Assembly (NCBI GenBank): GCA_030407315.1
Contig: JALQPE010000226.1
Location: forward strand, 37,998-101,997
From: Asparagopsis taxiformis
Taxonomy: Eukaryota > Rhodophyta > Florideophyceae > Bonnemaisoniales > Bonnemaisoniaceae
Direction of reading: 5' to 3'
Length of the DNA: 64,000 nt
The translations under genes were made by a program, and so were the position numbers. The notes beneath the pieces are model-generated. The model saw only the letters and a program-made list of their open reading frames with translations. It was not told the DNA's origin and ran no database searches. This document shows, in pieces, positions 8,455 to 18,580 of this stretch. How positions within the stretch are numbered: position 1 is the stretch's first letter; the number at the start of each line of letters is the position of its first letter.

Positions 8455-10554
8455 ATGGCCGACATTCCAAACCAACCGACTCTTCCAGTGATCCACCAAG
8501 TGGAAATACCCTCACTCACGTCCACAAATTACATTGCTTGGAAGTTAAGTGTAGAACATGTCGCCAGAGCTCACGGAATTCTGCAATACCTATATGACCC
8601 TATACCCCCAACTCAATCCCCATCCGAGGCTAATGAGCACCTGTCCAAACATGCCCAAGCGCAACTCCTAGTTGTTCCCTTCATTGGACCCGAATTTACT
8701 CCTCTCTTTACCGATACTGAACTCCAAGGGCCTGTGCATCTCTTATTTGAAAAGTTACGAGTTAAACTCACTGCTCGAAACCCTGAGCACACACCTCGCA
8801 TCCTCAAACGAAAAGCACAGTCACTCAAATGGTCCACTGGGGACTCAGTCACTGAATATGTCCGCCAGCACATGGAAGTTCGCCAATTGATGATCAGGGC
8901 TGACTACCCCAACATCACTGATGAGCAGACCACAGTTTCCTTCATGCTGGAGGGACTAGAATGCCACCCAGACTGGACCAACTTCCTCCAAAACCTTGCC
9001 ATCCATTCCGACCTACACCCAAAGCATCCTTTTAAAATGGATCAAATCATTGCGATGATGGCGCGGCAAGACGAGATCACTAAGCTCGTAACTCCTCTAC
9101 CGACTCCACTCTTTCCGCAGAACCTTGATGCAAGTCATACACACCGTTTAAACCCACAGTCATACTCTCGCCACCGCCGCCATCACGCCCAAAAGTACAC
9201 TCATGTCTTCCGCATGGACAACAACATTCCTCCACCACGCGGCCATTCCGGTCCATGTTGTGTACTCCACGGTAGCCCTCACCATTCCACGGAAAGCTGC
9301 AGAGCACGGAAGCTCCACCTCACCCGCAGAAGCCCTAAGCCGGAAAAGTCCAACCGTCTGCCGCAACCGCAGGCACACGCGAATTTAACCACCCTCACAT
9401 CCTCTCCTCACGACCACCAAACCGCCCACCGCCCCGCCTTTCAATATGAGCCTGACAGTGACAGCTCCCAAAGCGTAAGTCACTTACACCATGATACCTT
9501 CCTGCTTGATTCCGGTGCTAACATCACTCACCTTACACATGCACCCCCAGGAATGAGTCAGGATAACTCTACCACACTCACAGCGGACGGCCGTAGATCA
9601 GCGATCACACACCGTGACACCGTTTCTCTCCCTATCGATGACCACAAATCCCTTCCACCACATAAGGCCGTTGTAGCTCCCGCCCTACGCACCAACCTCA
9701 TCTCAGTCGGTGAAATCACTAAAACCCACGATGTCCTTTTCACGTATGACTCCGCCTACATCACTTCTCGCTCCCCGCAACCACAACCCGACTCCGTCCT
9801 TGCCACTGTGCCCCGCACGCCTCAAGGCCTTTGTCAAATTCGCCCACAATCGAAGACTTCCCTCCTTCAACCCACTTCCCTAGCAGCACGTACGTTCCGC
9901 CTGCTTCCGAAACATCCCAAAAAACCGCACCATGGTACCAGGAACCTTTCCCCCTCTCCCCTTCCCCCCACTCCAATCCAGAAAACTCTTCCCCTCCGGC
10001 ACAAAAAAGTCCAGAAACTGTCCCGCAAATCAACCCTTCATCGCCCAAAAACAACCCATGCTTACCCACCACCCAAAATACACATCTCCCTCCCTTCCAA
10101 AATTCGGGACTACTATCACTGGCACGTCAAACTCAATCATATCCACCCAGCTAAACTGCACCACATGGCTAAACACAAACTCGTCCCCAATCTGCCGAAG
10201 ACTCTCCTTCGCACCCCGCCGAAATTCACCTGCTCTGGTTGTGCTGTTGGAAAGATGCCCGCAGCTCCCTTCCGCCGCCATCCACGCACAGATCTTGTCG
10301 GATCCCATCTCCATATTGACATATGCGGCCCTATGCCAATCAACTCTCTGAACAATAACCTCTATTTCATTACCCTACTTGACCAGGGCAGCCGCTTCCT
10401 CACAATTAAGTGCGCCCCGACCAAATCAATCGCAGCTGCGTACATCCGCCAGCACATTGAATGCGTTCACAACACAACACCATACCGCATCAGAAACCTC
10501 ACGTCTGACAACGCTCGTGAGTTTCACTCTCACGAGCTGACCGAATTCTACTAG
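8455..10554 (+). CDS. Copia gag-protease-integrase, ends at a premature TAG
   Basis: Starts at an ATG in good context (CCATGG). Residues 1 to about 230 are gag-like. A short zinc-knuckle-type motif CCVLHG...H...C follows near residue 275. The aspartic protease motif LLDSGANITHL is at about residues 350-360. Integrase begins near residue 565 with the HH-CC zinc site (H..LNH...CSGCAVGK), then HIDICGPM (first catalytic Asp) and TSDNAREF (second Asp). The frame stops at TAG 10552-10554, before the catalytic Glu, which is encoded in the same frame immediately downstream (PQENALAER). The stop therefore truncates integrase and separates it from reverse transcriptase. A single base change is the simplest explanation. 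Confidence 0.88.
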   Translation: MADIPNQPTLPVIHQVEIPSLTSTNYIAWKLSVEHVARAHGILQYLYDPIPPTQSPSEANEHLSKHAQAQLLVVPFIGPEFTPLFTDTELQGPVHLLFEKLRVKLTARNPEHTPRILKRKAQSLKWSTGDSVTEYVRQHMEVRQLMIRADYPNITDEQTTVSFMLEGLECHPDWTNFLQNLAIHSDLHPKHPFKMDQIIAMMARQDEITKLVTPLPTPLFPQNLDASHTHRLNPQSYSRHRRHHAQKYTHVFRMDNNIPPPRGHSGPCCVLHGSPHHSTESCRARKLHLTRRSPKPEKSNRLPQPQAHANLTTLTSSPHDHQTAHRPAFQYEPDSDSSQSVSHLHHDTFLLDSGANITHLTHAPPGMSQDNSTTLTADGRRSAITHRDTVSLPIDDHKSLPPHKAVVAPALRTNLISVGEITKTHDVLFTYDSAYITSRSPQPQPDSVLATVPRTPQGLCQIRPQSKTSLLQPTSLAARTFRLLPKHPKKPHHGTRNLSPSPLPPTPIQKTLPLRHKKVQKLSRKSTLHRPKTTHAYPPPKIHISLPSKIRDYYHWHVKLNHIHPAKLHHMAKHKLVPNLPKTLLRTPPKFTCSGCAVGKMPAAPFRRHPRTDLVGSHLHIDICGPMPINSLNNNLYFITLLDQGSRFLTIKCAPTKSIAAAYIRQHIECVHNTTPYRIRNLTSDNAREFHSHELTEFY

Positions 10555-12630
10555 GCCAACCACATTGACACTCATCGCACGGTCCCACACACGCCCCAAG
10601 AAAACGCACTTGCGGAACGCATCAACAGAAAAATCATGAACACTGCCCGTGCTAATCTGCTCTCATCCGGCTTACCACTTGAACTATGGGATTACGCGGC
10701 ACTTGCTGCCACAGACACGTACAACCATACACCACACCATTCCACACAGCAGCTCCCGGCGACCATGTGGCACGATCACACCCCAAATGTACACACTATT
10801 CTTCCATTTGGAACGGCAGGATACACACACGATCCCTCTCCACGCAATAAGCTCCAACCGCGCTCCTTCCTGAGCCATTATATCGGCCGATGTGATTACC
10901 GTCACTATTTCGTTTACAATCCAAAGTCACAAACGGTCAGCAGATGCCGAGCCGTCGACTTCCACCCCTACAACCCGCTCACCGACCCCACGCGAACAGT
11001 CACAACTGCACTAACTGCATCATCCGCCCCATTCACCGAGCCTAAATCGTTAAACGAAGCGCGCCGATCCCCGGACGCCCTCGACTGGCAACAAGCGTGG
11101 AACCATGAACTTGATACACTCGAGCGCCGAGGCACCTTCACATTCATTCACAACTCTAAGCTGCCGCCCCACACAAAACTGCTTCCAGTAACAACAGTGC
11201 TTAAATTAAAACGTGACAAGCACGGCCACCCCACAGCTCGCAAGGTGCGGTGCACTGTCCGCGGAGATCGTCAGGTTCCGGGCCTGCACTATGACCCCAC
11301 CGATCTGTCAAGTCCAGTTGCCAGCCGGGACACCGTCCGCTCCGCATTAGCTCTAGCTGCTGCCAATAATTACTCAACCCTACACTGGGATCTTGAGTCC
11401 GCGTTCCTCCACGAACGCTTCACTGAAGAACGCCAAATATACCTTCAGCAACCACGCCGCTTCGATGGCTCCGTCAAATATCCCAACCACGCCGCCCTGC
11501 TCACCGGAAACATGTACGGCTGTAAGCAAGCCTGCAAAATTTTCACCGAAGGCCTTTCCCAATTCCTTCTCTCCATCCATTTTGAACGCATCCCTTCAGA
11601 TCCATGCTCAATTTTATACCGTGATCCTGACAATAACTCTCATTTTATACTCCTCGTCATTACCGTAGACGATTTCCTCGTCATCACTAACAACATTCCT
11701 CTCGCTACGCGTACTCGCATCTCGCTCTCTAAAAAGTACAAAGTCAAAGATCTTGGAACAGTACAGCACATAATTAGATGGAAGGTTGATCACTCCACAA
11801 CTGGTATAAGCATATCTCAACCCGGATACATTTCCTCTGTTCTCGAACGCTTCCGTATGAATGACGCCAAAACCTTCACTTCCCCTATAGCCTCGGAGCT
11901 CCTCACCCCAAGCTCTCCACCACCAAAACCTCTCGATACATCCCGCTTTGACTACAAAAGCCTAATCGGCTCCCTTCGCTACTTAGCGGATTCCACCCGT
12001 CCCGACATCTCCTTCATTGTTGGACTGCTTGGCCGTTCCGCACACCACCCAACCACACACGATTGGACAGCCGCATTACGAGTACTGCGCTACCTAAAAC
12101 TTACCATCAATTCTGGCATCACTTACAACCGGAAATCAACCACAGGACTAACGGCATATTCCGACTCAGATTTTGCAGCCTGCCCTCACACCAGACGCTC
12201 TACCTCTGGCTGCATACTGTTCTACAATGATTCTCCCATCGCCTGGTTATCTCGAAGTCAACGGAACGTGTCCTCATCGACCTTCGCGGCAGAATACATC
12301 GCAGCATTTCACGTTACCCAACTCATCGAATCCATCAGCGATTTACTTACACACACGGCTCACCATGACGGCAAACCAGTGCTGCTCTTTATCGACAATG
12401 CAGCAGCCCTCAAAACAGCCACAGCAAAATACCCTACACCTAAGTCAAGACATGTCGACGTAAAATATCACTGGATTCGAGAAAAGGTCAACCAAGGCCT
12501 CATCGCTCCGAGACATGTTCCCAGTGACAAGAACGCTGCAGACTTCCTCACCAAAGCACTGAAGCCAACTCAATTCACCACCAAACTTCAACTTCTCCGA
12601 CTGACAGCACCTCCTGCGCGCGGCGACTGA
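10555..12630 (+). CDS. Copia pol continuation: integrase C-terminus, reverse transcriptase, RNase H
   Basis: Same reading frame as the upstream gag-integrase segment, after the TAG at 10552. The first available Met is at 10636. It starts with the integrase Glu region (PQENALAERINR) and the WDYA...YNH block. Reverse transcriptase follows with ESAFLHERF and TVDDFLVI, then RNase H with YSDSDFAAC, FAAEYIAAF, FIDNAAAL and AADFLTK. The stop TGA at 12628-12630 lies inside the first copy of the LTR-start motif. No further lesions were seen, so one nonsense change is the only visible defect in a roughly 1390-codon polyprotein. Confidence 0.88.
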   Translation, partial: ANHIDTHRTVPHTPQENALAERINRKIMNTARANLLSSGLPLELWDYAALAATDTYNHTPHHSTQQLPATMWHDHTPNVHTILPFGTAGYTHDPSPRNKLQPRSFLSHYIGRCDYRHYFVYNPKSQTVSRCRAVDFHPYNPLTDPTRTVTTALTASSAPFTEPKSLNEARRSPDALDWQQAWNHELDTLERRGTFTFIHNSKLPPHTKLLPVTTVLKLKRDKHGHPTARKVRCTVRGDRQVPGLHYDPTDLSSPVASRDTVRSALALAAANNYSTLHWDLESAFLHERFTEERQIYLQQPRRFDGSVKYPNHAALLTGNMYGCKQACKIFTEGLSQFLLSIHFERIPSDPCSILYRDPDNNSHFILLVITVDDFLVITNNIPLATRTRISLSKKYKVKDLGTVQHIIRWKVDHSTTGISISQPGYISSVLERFRMNDAKTFTSPIASELLTPSSPPPKPLDTSRFDYKSLIGSLRYLADSTRPDISFIVGLLGRSAHHPTTHDWTAALRVLRYLKLTINSGITYNRKSTTGLTAYSDSDFAACPHTRRSTSGCILFYNDSPIAWLSRSQRNVSSSTFAAEYIAAFHVTQLIESISDLLTHTAHHDGKPVLLFIDNAAALKTATAKYPTPKSRHVDVKYHWIREKVNQGLIAPRHVPSDKNAADFLTKALKPTQFTTKLQLLRLTAPPARGD

Positions 12631-12673
12631 CGAATAACTTCTCTTTTTACGCGCCAAAGCTACTGCCCGTCTC

Positions 12674-12774
12674 TAACGAATAACTTACATACTTACAGTA
12701 TCATATCCAGTATAAATAGACGGCCGGCGCCGCCACAAAAATAAACAGAGTCAGATCTCCCGAATCTCATCTCA
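12674..12774 (+). repeat. 3' LTR of the nested Copia element
   Basis: Matches the 5' LTR from the start motif to the end, but begins TAACG instead of TGACG. A second, intact TG-start copy of the motif lies 46 bp upstream at 12628. TATA box TATAAATA at 12711-12718. Confidence 0.8.
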
Positions 12775-12779
12775 GATTC

Positions 12780-12888
12780 TTCTGTTGTTATCTTTTTACT
12801 TTCGATTCTATGCGTCGTTGAGTTGGTTTAAATACTGTTCACTGGTTTGGTGTAATTCGTATCTGTAATTCATTATGATCATCCGACC
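12780..12888 (-). repeat. left (3') LTR of the minus-strand Copia element, main part
   Basis: Continues from the 12 bases at 8004-8015 displaced by the nested insertion. It matches 17900-18020 closely with a few substitutions. On the minus strand its start is GGTCGGATGATC, and a better TG-start copy (TGTCGGATGATC) lies 49 bp before it, at 12937. Confidence 0.8.
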
Positions 12889-12937
12889 GGGGAGGCTCTC
12901 GCTGGCTGCAGAGCATTTTGTTGTTGATCATCCGACA

Positions 12938-13306
12938 GTCGCCGCGGTCTGTGGGCTGTGAGAGCCGGAGAAGTTGAAATTTGTTCTTGAATTGTGCCGG
13001 TTTAAGTGTTTTGGTGAGGATATCGGCAGCGTTGAGTTCAGTACGTATGTATTGGAGTGTGACGTGTTCGCGCGCGATTAGCTCTTTTAGGTAGTGGTAC
13101 TTGACGTCGATGTGCTATGATTTTGGTGTGGGGTGTTCGGTCTGTGCTGTAGTTATGGCTCCGGCGTTGTCCATACGTAAAATAGTTGGTGTAGTCTCAG
13201 GATGCTTCAAGTCTTGTAGTAGATTCCGTAGGCATAGTATATGTTGGCCGGTGTGGTAGGCAGCAATGTATTCCGCTGCCCATGTACTGGTGGAAATCGA
13301 TTTCTG
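12938..13306 (-). pseudogene. RNase H tail of the minus-strand Copia pol, behind a stop codon
   Basis: The pol frame continues past the TGA at 13307-13309 without a shift: TSTWAAEYIAA (RNase H Glu), RMDNAGAI (Asp) and NAADILTK near the end. A second in-frame stop, TAG, lies at 13115-13117 where related copies have Arg (PKSRH). These two nonsense changes inactivate RNase H in this copy. Confidence 0.75.
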
Positions 13307-16300
13307 TCATTTAGATTGCCACGCAACCGGTGACTTGTTGTAAGTTATGAAAGTCCCCGAGGTCGAGCGACGAGTCGTTGTGCATGCAGCAAAATCTCTG
13401 TCTGAGTATGCGGATAAGGTTTCGTTCGGTGTGCTTTGATAGTGTATGCCTGTATTTGAGGTTGCGCTTAGATATTTGAGTACTCGCTGAGCAGCAAGCC
13501 AGTGAAATTGTGTGGGTGAGTGTGTAAATCTGCCTAAGTATCCGGTTATGAAGGCTATATCGGGCCTTGTGGAGTCTGCTAAGTAACGCAGACTGCCGAT
13601 TAGTGCGCTATAGTTATGTGTTTTGGTGTCGAGTGGCTTGGATTCTTTTTCCGGTGTGCCAAGAATGTCAGACGCTATGGGTGTGGTGGAAGGTTTGGCG
13701 GTTTGGAGGTTGTATTGAGTGAGGAGTTTGTTGATGTATGCAGGCTGTGATATGTAGATACCTGTTTGATCTCGATGTACTTTCCAACCGAGAATGTGGC
13801 GGACGGGTCCCAAGTCCTTGAGTGAATACTTGGATTGGATGTGTTGTTTGGCATGTTGCCGTAACGTGGAATTGTTGGAGATGACTAAGAAATCGTCTAT
13901 TGTGACGACGCAGAAGACAAATTGTGATGTGTTGTCTGGGTTGGTGAGATGATAAGTGCAGCTTTCGCTTGAAAGCTGGGTGAAATTTTGTAGACGCAGA
14001 TGACGTGATAGTCCTTTTGTGAATATGTGGCAAGCTTGGCGAGCTCCGTATATGTTGCCGGTGATCTTTCCTACGTATCCTGGATATTTGAAGCTGCCAT
14101 CGAATCGTTGTGGTTGATAGGTATAGAGGGTATTGTTGTCGTTGAACGGCTCGTGTAAGAAGGCCGAGTCTAGGTCCCAGTGGTGAGCGTCATAGCCGTG
14201 CATGGCTGCGAGGGCCAGGGACAAGCGAATCGCGTCGCGGTCAGCGACAGGTGATGACAGGTTGTCTGGGTCATAGTGTTCATGGGGGCGTTGTAGGTCG
14301 CCGCGAAGGTTACAACGTGTTTTTCGGGATACTGGGTTACCTTGTTCGTCCGTTTTGGTGCGTAGCACGAATTTTAATGGTAATAGCTTGGTATTTGGTG
14401 GTAGCTGTGATGGAGGTATGTATGTTATGGTGCCTCGACTTTCGAGGGAGTCTAGTTCTTTGTTCCATGAATTTTCCCATTCTAGAGCGTCTGGGGCTGT
14501 TCGTGCTTGTGATAATGTGGTGGGTGTCGAAAATTCCGTGGTTGCGGCGGTTTGTTCAGTATTGTTGGCAGTTGGTGCGATGTGCGGTTGAATTGTGACA
14601 ATTGGGTCCTTGTTTGGGTCATATTCTTGAAAGTCGGCCGCTCGACAGCGTGATATGGTGTCTATTTTTGCGTCGTACACGTGGTAGTGGCGATTGTCGA
14701 GGCGTCCTATGTATTGCACAAGTTGCGCGCGTGGTTCTAGTTTGCGGCGTGGTTTGCGGTTGTGGATGTAGCCATATTGGCCGAAGGGAAGTAGTGTGCT
14801 TACATCTGGTTTGACACCGGTCCAAATTGCGATAGGTGGTTGGCCATGGGCTGAATTAGGCGCGTGATTATAGTAGTCAACTGCGGCGTGAAGTGCGTAA
14901 TCCCATAGTTTGAAGGGGAGATTGGTGGTGTGTAAGAATGCTCTAATTGTTTCCATGAGGGTACGATTGACTCGCTCGGCTATTGCGTTCTCTTGTGGAA
15001 TATGAGGTATTGTTGGATGTGTGTTGATGGGTTTTTCATTGTAGAATGTTTGGAGGTCGCGAGTGAAGTACTCTTTTGCGTTGTCCATAGTGATATCAGT
15101 GACACGATGGGGAGTATTTGAGTGGATGCGTGCGATGTAGTTTTTGATGTGGGCCGCGGCTGAGCCTTTGTGGGAAGATGTGTATACTTCCAAGAAACGG
15201 CTGTGTTCATCTACGAAGGTTGCAAAGTAGAGGTTGTTGTGTGCTGATGTTGTATGCAGTGGGCCGCATATATCAGTGTGGACATGGGAGCAAAGTGAGG
15301 CACTGCGGTTCCGGGTGTGGAATGGTGCCGATATTTGTTTGCCAATAGCACATCCTGAGCAATTAATTTTGGGGGGTGGGTTGTTAAGGATGGTTGGGAG
15401 TCCTTGCACGAGTTTTTGTTTGGCGAGTTGGTGTATACGTGTAGGATGCAGATGACCTAAGCGAATATGCCAGTCATGATATGCGCGAACGATTTCTGTG
15501 GATTGTTTAGTTGCTTGTGGAAGCGGTATGGTTGTTGGGACGAATGTTGTTTGTTTTTGCGTTCGCGATTTGTCTGAGATAGTTTCGGTGATTTGAGTAC
15601 GAGGCAATAGTTTTTGTTGAGTGATTGGTGCACTTGTTGAATTTTGTTTGTGCCGTGGTGCGGATGATTGATGGCGCTTATTTGTGGGGGGTGGAGTTGG
15701 GTAAAGTGGTGCATGCGTTTGGTTTGTGCTCGTACGTGGTTGAGATGCGGGAGGTGATGTTGATGAACGCTTTGGTAGTAACGGTGCTGCTTTTGTGAGG
15801 GTTGTTGTGATGGGTGGTTGAGGTGGTTTTGCCGGGGGTGTTTTGGTTGTGGGCGTAGGCGGTTTCGTGCGCGGTTTTGAAATGTTGAATGGCTTAGTTT
15901 TGGTTGTGCCAGGATGGAAGCGTTGTGATTGTGTTCGTGTTTGCTGAGTTGTGGATTGATTTTGGATTTGTGGCGGGTTGGATCGGGCTAAATTTGGCCG
16001 TGTTACAGTGCACTTGAGCGAGGCTTTGGGTTGCGCTCTTACGCCATATGTGTGTGGAATGTGTATTTGATCGCGTTTGCGTTTCGTTCCGGGTTTTTGG
16101 GTTTGGGTGTTGAGGAAATACAGGTTGCGTTTGCGCTTAGCTTTTGCGATCGTTATACTGTGGGGAGGTGGCGGTAGTTGAGTGGTGATGTAGGCCGCCT
16201 CACTTCTGAAAATCACGTCATATTGGTCGGCTAATTGGCTGACAGACACTAGATTGTACCGTGCATCTCGCATGGTGACTGCCTCTGGGACATGAATGGA

Positions 16301-16956
16301 TTTTCGTGTATTGACGGGTATAATAGCTGGTCCGGAGTGTGTTATTTTGGATGGTTGGCATGATGCTGTTATTGTTGCCAGTTTTGTTGGATGCATTGTC
16401 TGTTGTGGAAGTTGTAAGTGTGTGGGGGCGGCTCCAGAGTCAAGTATGTATGCTGAACTATTGGGAGTATTTATTGTGCTTGTTGATGGGGATTCAGGTG
16501 GAGGAATAGATGGGGTGTTGTCCTGCGGTGTGGGTGGCAACTGGTATATTTCTGGGGGTGTATTGTAATTGGCATATTCGGCTGGATGGGTTTGTCTATT
16601 TTGCATAGTTGGCGGTTGTGGGTAATATTCGTACGGGTGGGCGGCTTGTGCTTGGGGAGGTGGTTTGATTGGAGCTCGTTGCCTAAGAAGAGCTCGTTTT
16701 GTGTGACACTCTTGTGTGTCGTGGGTGCGGGATCCATGTAGAGTGCACCATGGACCTCGGTGTCCGTAAGGTGCAGGTATATATGTGTTGGGGTTAATTC
16801 GCATCGATGTAGTGTTTTGCTGTCTTGATCGATATGTGCGGTGTTGGTGGTTGACATACGGTGGGCGAACAATGCTCTGTGTAGGCGGGTGATAGCCGTG
16901 TGATGGTGTTGGGGGAGGTGAGGGGTTGCTTGGATAGATTATGTAGGGAGGGGGGG
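13307..16956 (-). CDS. Copia protease-integrase-reverse transcriptase of the minus-strand element
   Basis: A long pol frame with no ATG at its start; it is entered from gag by a frame change at a G8 run (C8 on the coding strand, 16950-16957). In order: zinc-knuckle-like WCTLHG...H...C, protease YILDSGAAPTHL, a Pro/Thr/Lys-rich spacer of about 200 residues, integrase (H..LGH...CSGCAIGK, then HTDICGPL, TMDNAKEY, PQENAIAER giving D, D, E), reverse transcriptase (DLDSAFLHEPF, TIDDFLVIS) and the start of RNase H (YSDRDFAAC). It ends at TGA 13307 inside RNase H. Catalytic residues of integrase and reverse transcriptase look intact. Confidence 0.88.
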
Positions 16957-17651
16957 GCGTGATGGGGAGATGGTGTAGCTTTCTCGTGTTCAACTAACAT
17001 GTTGTACACGAGGTCAAGTGTTGGGCGTTGACCTTGGTGAAAATTATGGAAGTTGGCAATTTTTCGTAGGAGGGGTGCCCATTCTGGAAGATGATATAAG
17101 CCGTCGGTGACGAACTGCACGGTCGTCTGCTCATCGTCAATATGCGGGAAGGCAGACTGCAGCATTAGTGATCGTAGTTCGTTGTGCTTGTCGATGTATT
17201 CTTGAATAGGCCGGTTAGGATCGTGCTTTAGTGTTGCTGCTTGGCGGCGTAGATTGGCTTCAGATTGGTGGGGTGGTATGGTGGACAGTTTTTCTTTGAT
17301 GAAGTTGTAGAGGATTGGCATGGGACTGTTGAGGATTGTGGGGCTGATTGTTTTGATGATGGAAGGGGATATGTTTGGTAGAATGAGAAGCCTTACCAGG
17401 GAGAGGTTACGGATGTGTGTAGTGCGAGATGGTTCAGACTGCGGAGGGGTTGGTATGGGTCCATCGATGTAGGGTGTGAGGTGGTACAGAGTGGCGTAGC
17501 TGTCGACCGAGTGGCAACACTGAATAAGATTGTCATTTGTGAGTGGGGGAATGTTAAAGGATGGGAGTGGGTCGGGGGAGAAAAGTGCAGGCTGTGAGGG
17601 TTGTGGAAGTGGGGAAGAAGCGGGGAGGGGAGGATTGGGTGGGGATGTCAT
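16794..17651 (-). CDS. Copia gag of the minus-strand element
   Basis: Starts at an ATG (17649-17651) and reads 285 codons. The centre (EYIDKHNELRSLM...DDEQTTVQFVTDGL) aligns with the gag of the nested element (EYVRQHMEVRQLM...DEQTTVSFMLEGL), confirming gag identity. The true gag-pol junction is the homopolymer at 16950-16957. Past it this frame runs on as an unrelated Pro/His-rich tail, so residues after about 233 are probably out of frame. Confidence 0.8.
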   Translation of the reverse strand: MTSPPNPPLPASSPLPQPSQPALFSPDPLPSFNIPPLTNDNLIQCCHSVDSYATLYHLTPYIDGPIPTPPQSEPSRTTHIRNLSLVRLLILPNISPSIIKTISPTILNSPMPILYNFIKEKLSTIPPHQSEANLRRQAATLKHDPNRPIQEYIDKHNELRSLMLQSAFPHIDDEQTTVQFVTDGLYHLPEWAPLLRKIANFHNFHQGQRPTLDLVYNMLVEHEKATPSPHHAPPSLHNLSKQPLTSPNTITRLSPAYTEHCSPTVCQPPTPHISIKTAKHYIDAN

Positions 17652-17881
17652 CGGAGAAAGGAGTGTGTTGGTTTCGTTTTCGATAATTGTTTGATGATAG
17701 AGATCGATCGGGAGCCGATCGAGGATGATTTGGCGTGAGCGGTTGATGTTGTAGCGCGCTCGACGTGAGTCGCGTTCAGTTGAGTGGTTGGTAATGGTGA
17801 TGTTGGTGATAAGAGTGAGGTTGCCGTGATGGTTGTGGCTAGTTGCGGGTTGGTGGGTGGGTTGATCGTGGTCGCGTGGAT

Positions 17882-17899
17882 GGTACTGGGCTCATAACC
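17882..17899 (-). promoter_or_regulatory. primer binding site of the minus-strand Copia element
   Basis: On the minus strand GGTTATGAGCCCAGTACC directly follows the 5' LTR. It is the same initiator-tRNA-Met half-molecule type as in the nested element. Confidence 0.7.
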
Positions 17900-18020
17900 T
17901 GTTGTTGATTCTTCTGTTGTTAGCTTTTTACTTTCGATTCTATGCGTCGTCGAGTTGGTTTAAATACTGTTCACTGGTTTGGTGTAATTCGTACCTGTAA
18001 TTCATTATGATCATCCGACA
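17900..18020 (-). repeat. right (5') LTR of the minus-strand Copia element, 121 bp
   Basis: On the minus strand it starts TGTCGGATGATCAT and ends AACAACA. It is followed on its outer side by the target duplication TCCAC (18021-18025). Confidence 0.88.
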
Positions 18021-18189
18021 TCCACTCGCCGCAATTTTTGAATAGATCATCTTGTCCGCCACCAATTTATGTGCAGATACACGCATGCAGTATTGAGCAT
18101 GCTTTACGGACACCTGTCTAGTGCGAATAGTCGTCACGCAAACCGTGTTCTGTGACTGGGAAATATCTTTCATCTTTACTTTCACATTT

Positions 18190-18548
18190 TTGGGCTAGTT
18201 TACTTCACTTTTCAAATCGCGTTGAAACTGCTTACAGAACTGCTCTATCTCCCCATAAACTCAGCATGGTTCAGCGAGTCTATTTTCGGGTTTGCGTCAC
18301 CCTTTTTTCCCACAAACTCCCCACTGGTGGGTTACCAAAACCCTCTATTGTTCTCTCAACCTACCTCCTATTTATCCTTCGGCCGTGCGCTTCCGCCGCC
18401 GTCCTTCTATTGACATGTTTTCATGCCATCGTATGCTGTGCTGCTGGCTCAGCAAGCGTAGTGGCAATAGTTATTGTGACGTAGCGCAGGCAGTTTGGAG
18501 TGGAGCATTGTTTCGCTGCGCCGTTTCTTTCTTGGCGGCGTAGTGGCA
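18190..18548 (-). repeat. probable 3' LTR of a decayed Copia element
   Basis: On the minus strand, a purine tract (GCAGGGGGAC, 18549-18558) is followed by TGCCACTACGCC at 18548. The start motif recurs 82 bp further on. A TATA-like ATAAATAG (around 18366-18375) lies inside. The distal end is not defined because no second LTR was found. Confidence 0.45.
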
Positions 18549-18580
18549 GTCCCCCTGCTTCACGGAGAGCATTTTTATAT

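Larger units (their letters stand above)
8016..12774 (+). mobile_element. complete Copia-type element nested in the LTR of the minus-strand element
   Basis: The target duplication GATTC is at 8011-8015 and 12775-12779. LTRs are unusually short: 8016-8117 and 12674-12774, about 101 bp. The primer site follows the 5' LTR immediately. The gag-pol frame 8455-12630 is broken by a single TAG. The insertion point is inside the LTR of the older element, which dates it as the younger of the two. Confidence 0.92.
8004..18020 (-). mobile_element. complete Copia-type element on the minus strand, split by a nested Copia element
   Basis: Flanking 5-bp target duplications TCCAC lie at 7999-8003 and 18021-18025. 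The right (5') LTR is 17900-18020. The left (3') LTR starts at 8004-8015, is broken by a second element and resumes at 12780-12888. Internal order on the minus strand is primer site, gag, protease, integrase, reverse transcriptase, RNase H. The coding region carries one frameshift and two in-frame stops, so this copy is non-autonomous now. Confidence 0.9.

Noticed and set aside
10552..10554. Stop-codon suppression between gag and pol
   Set aside because: The TAG lies within the integrase core, not at a gag-pol border, so it is a nonsense mutation.
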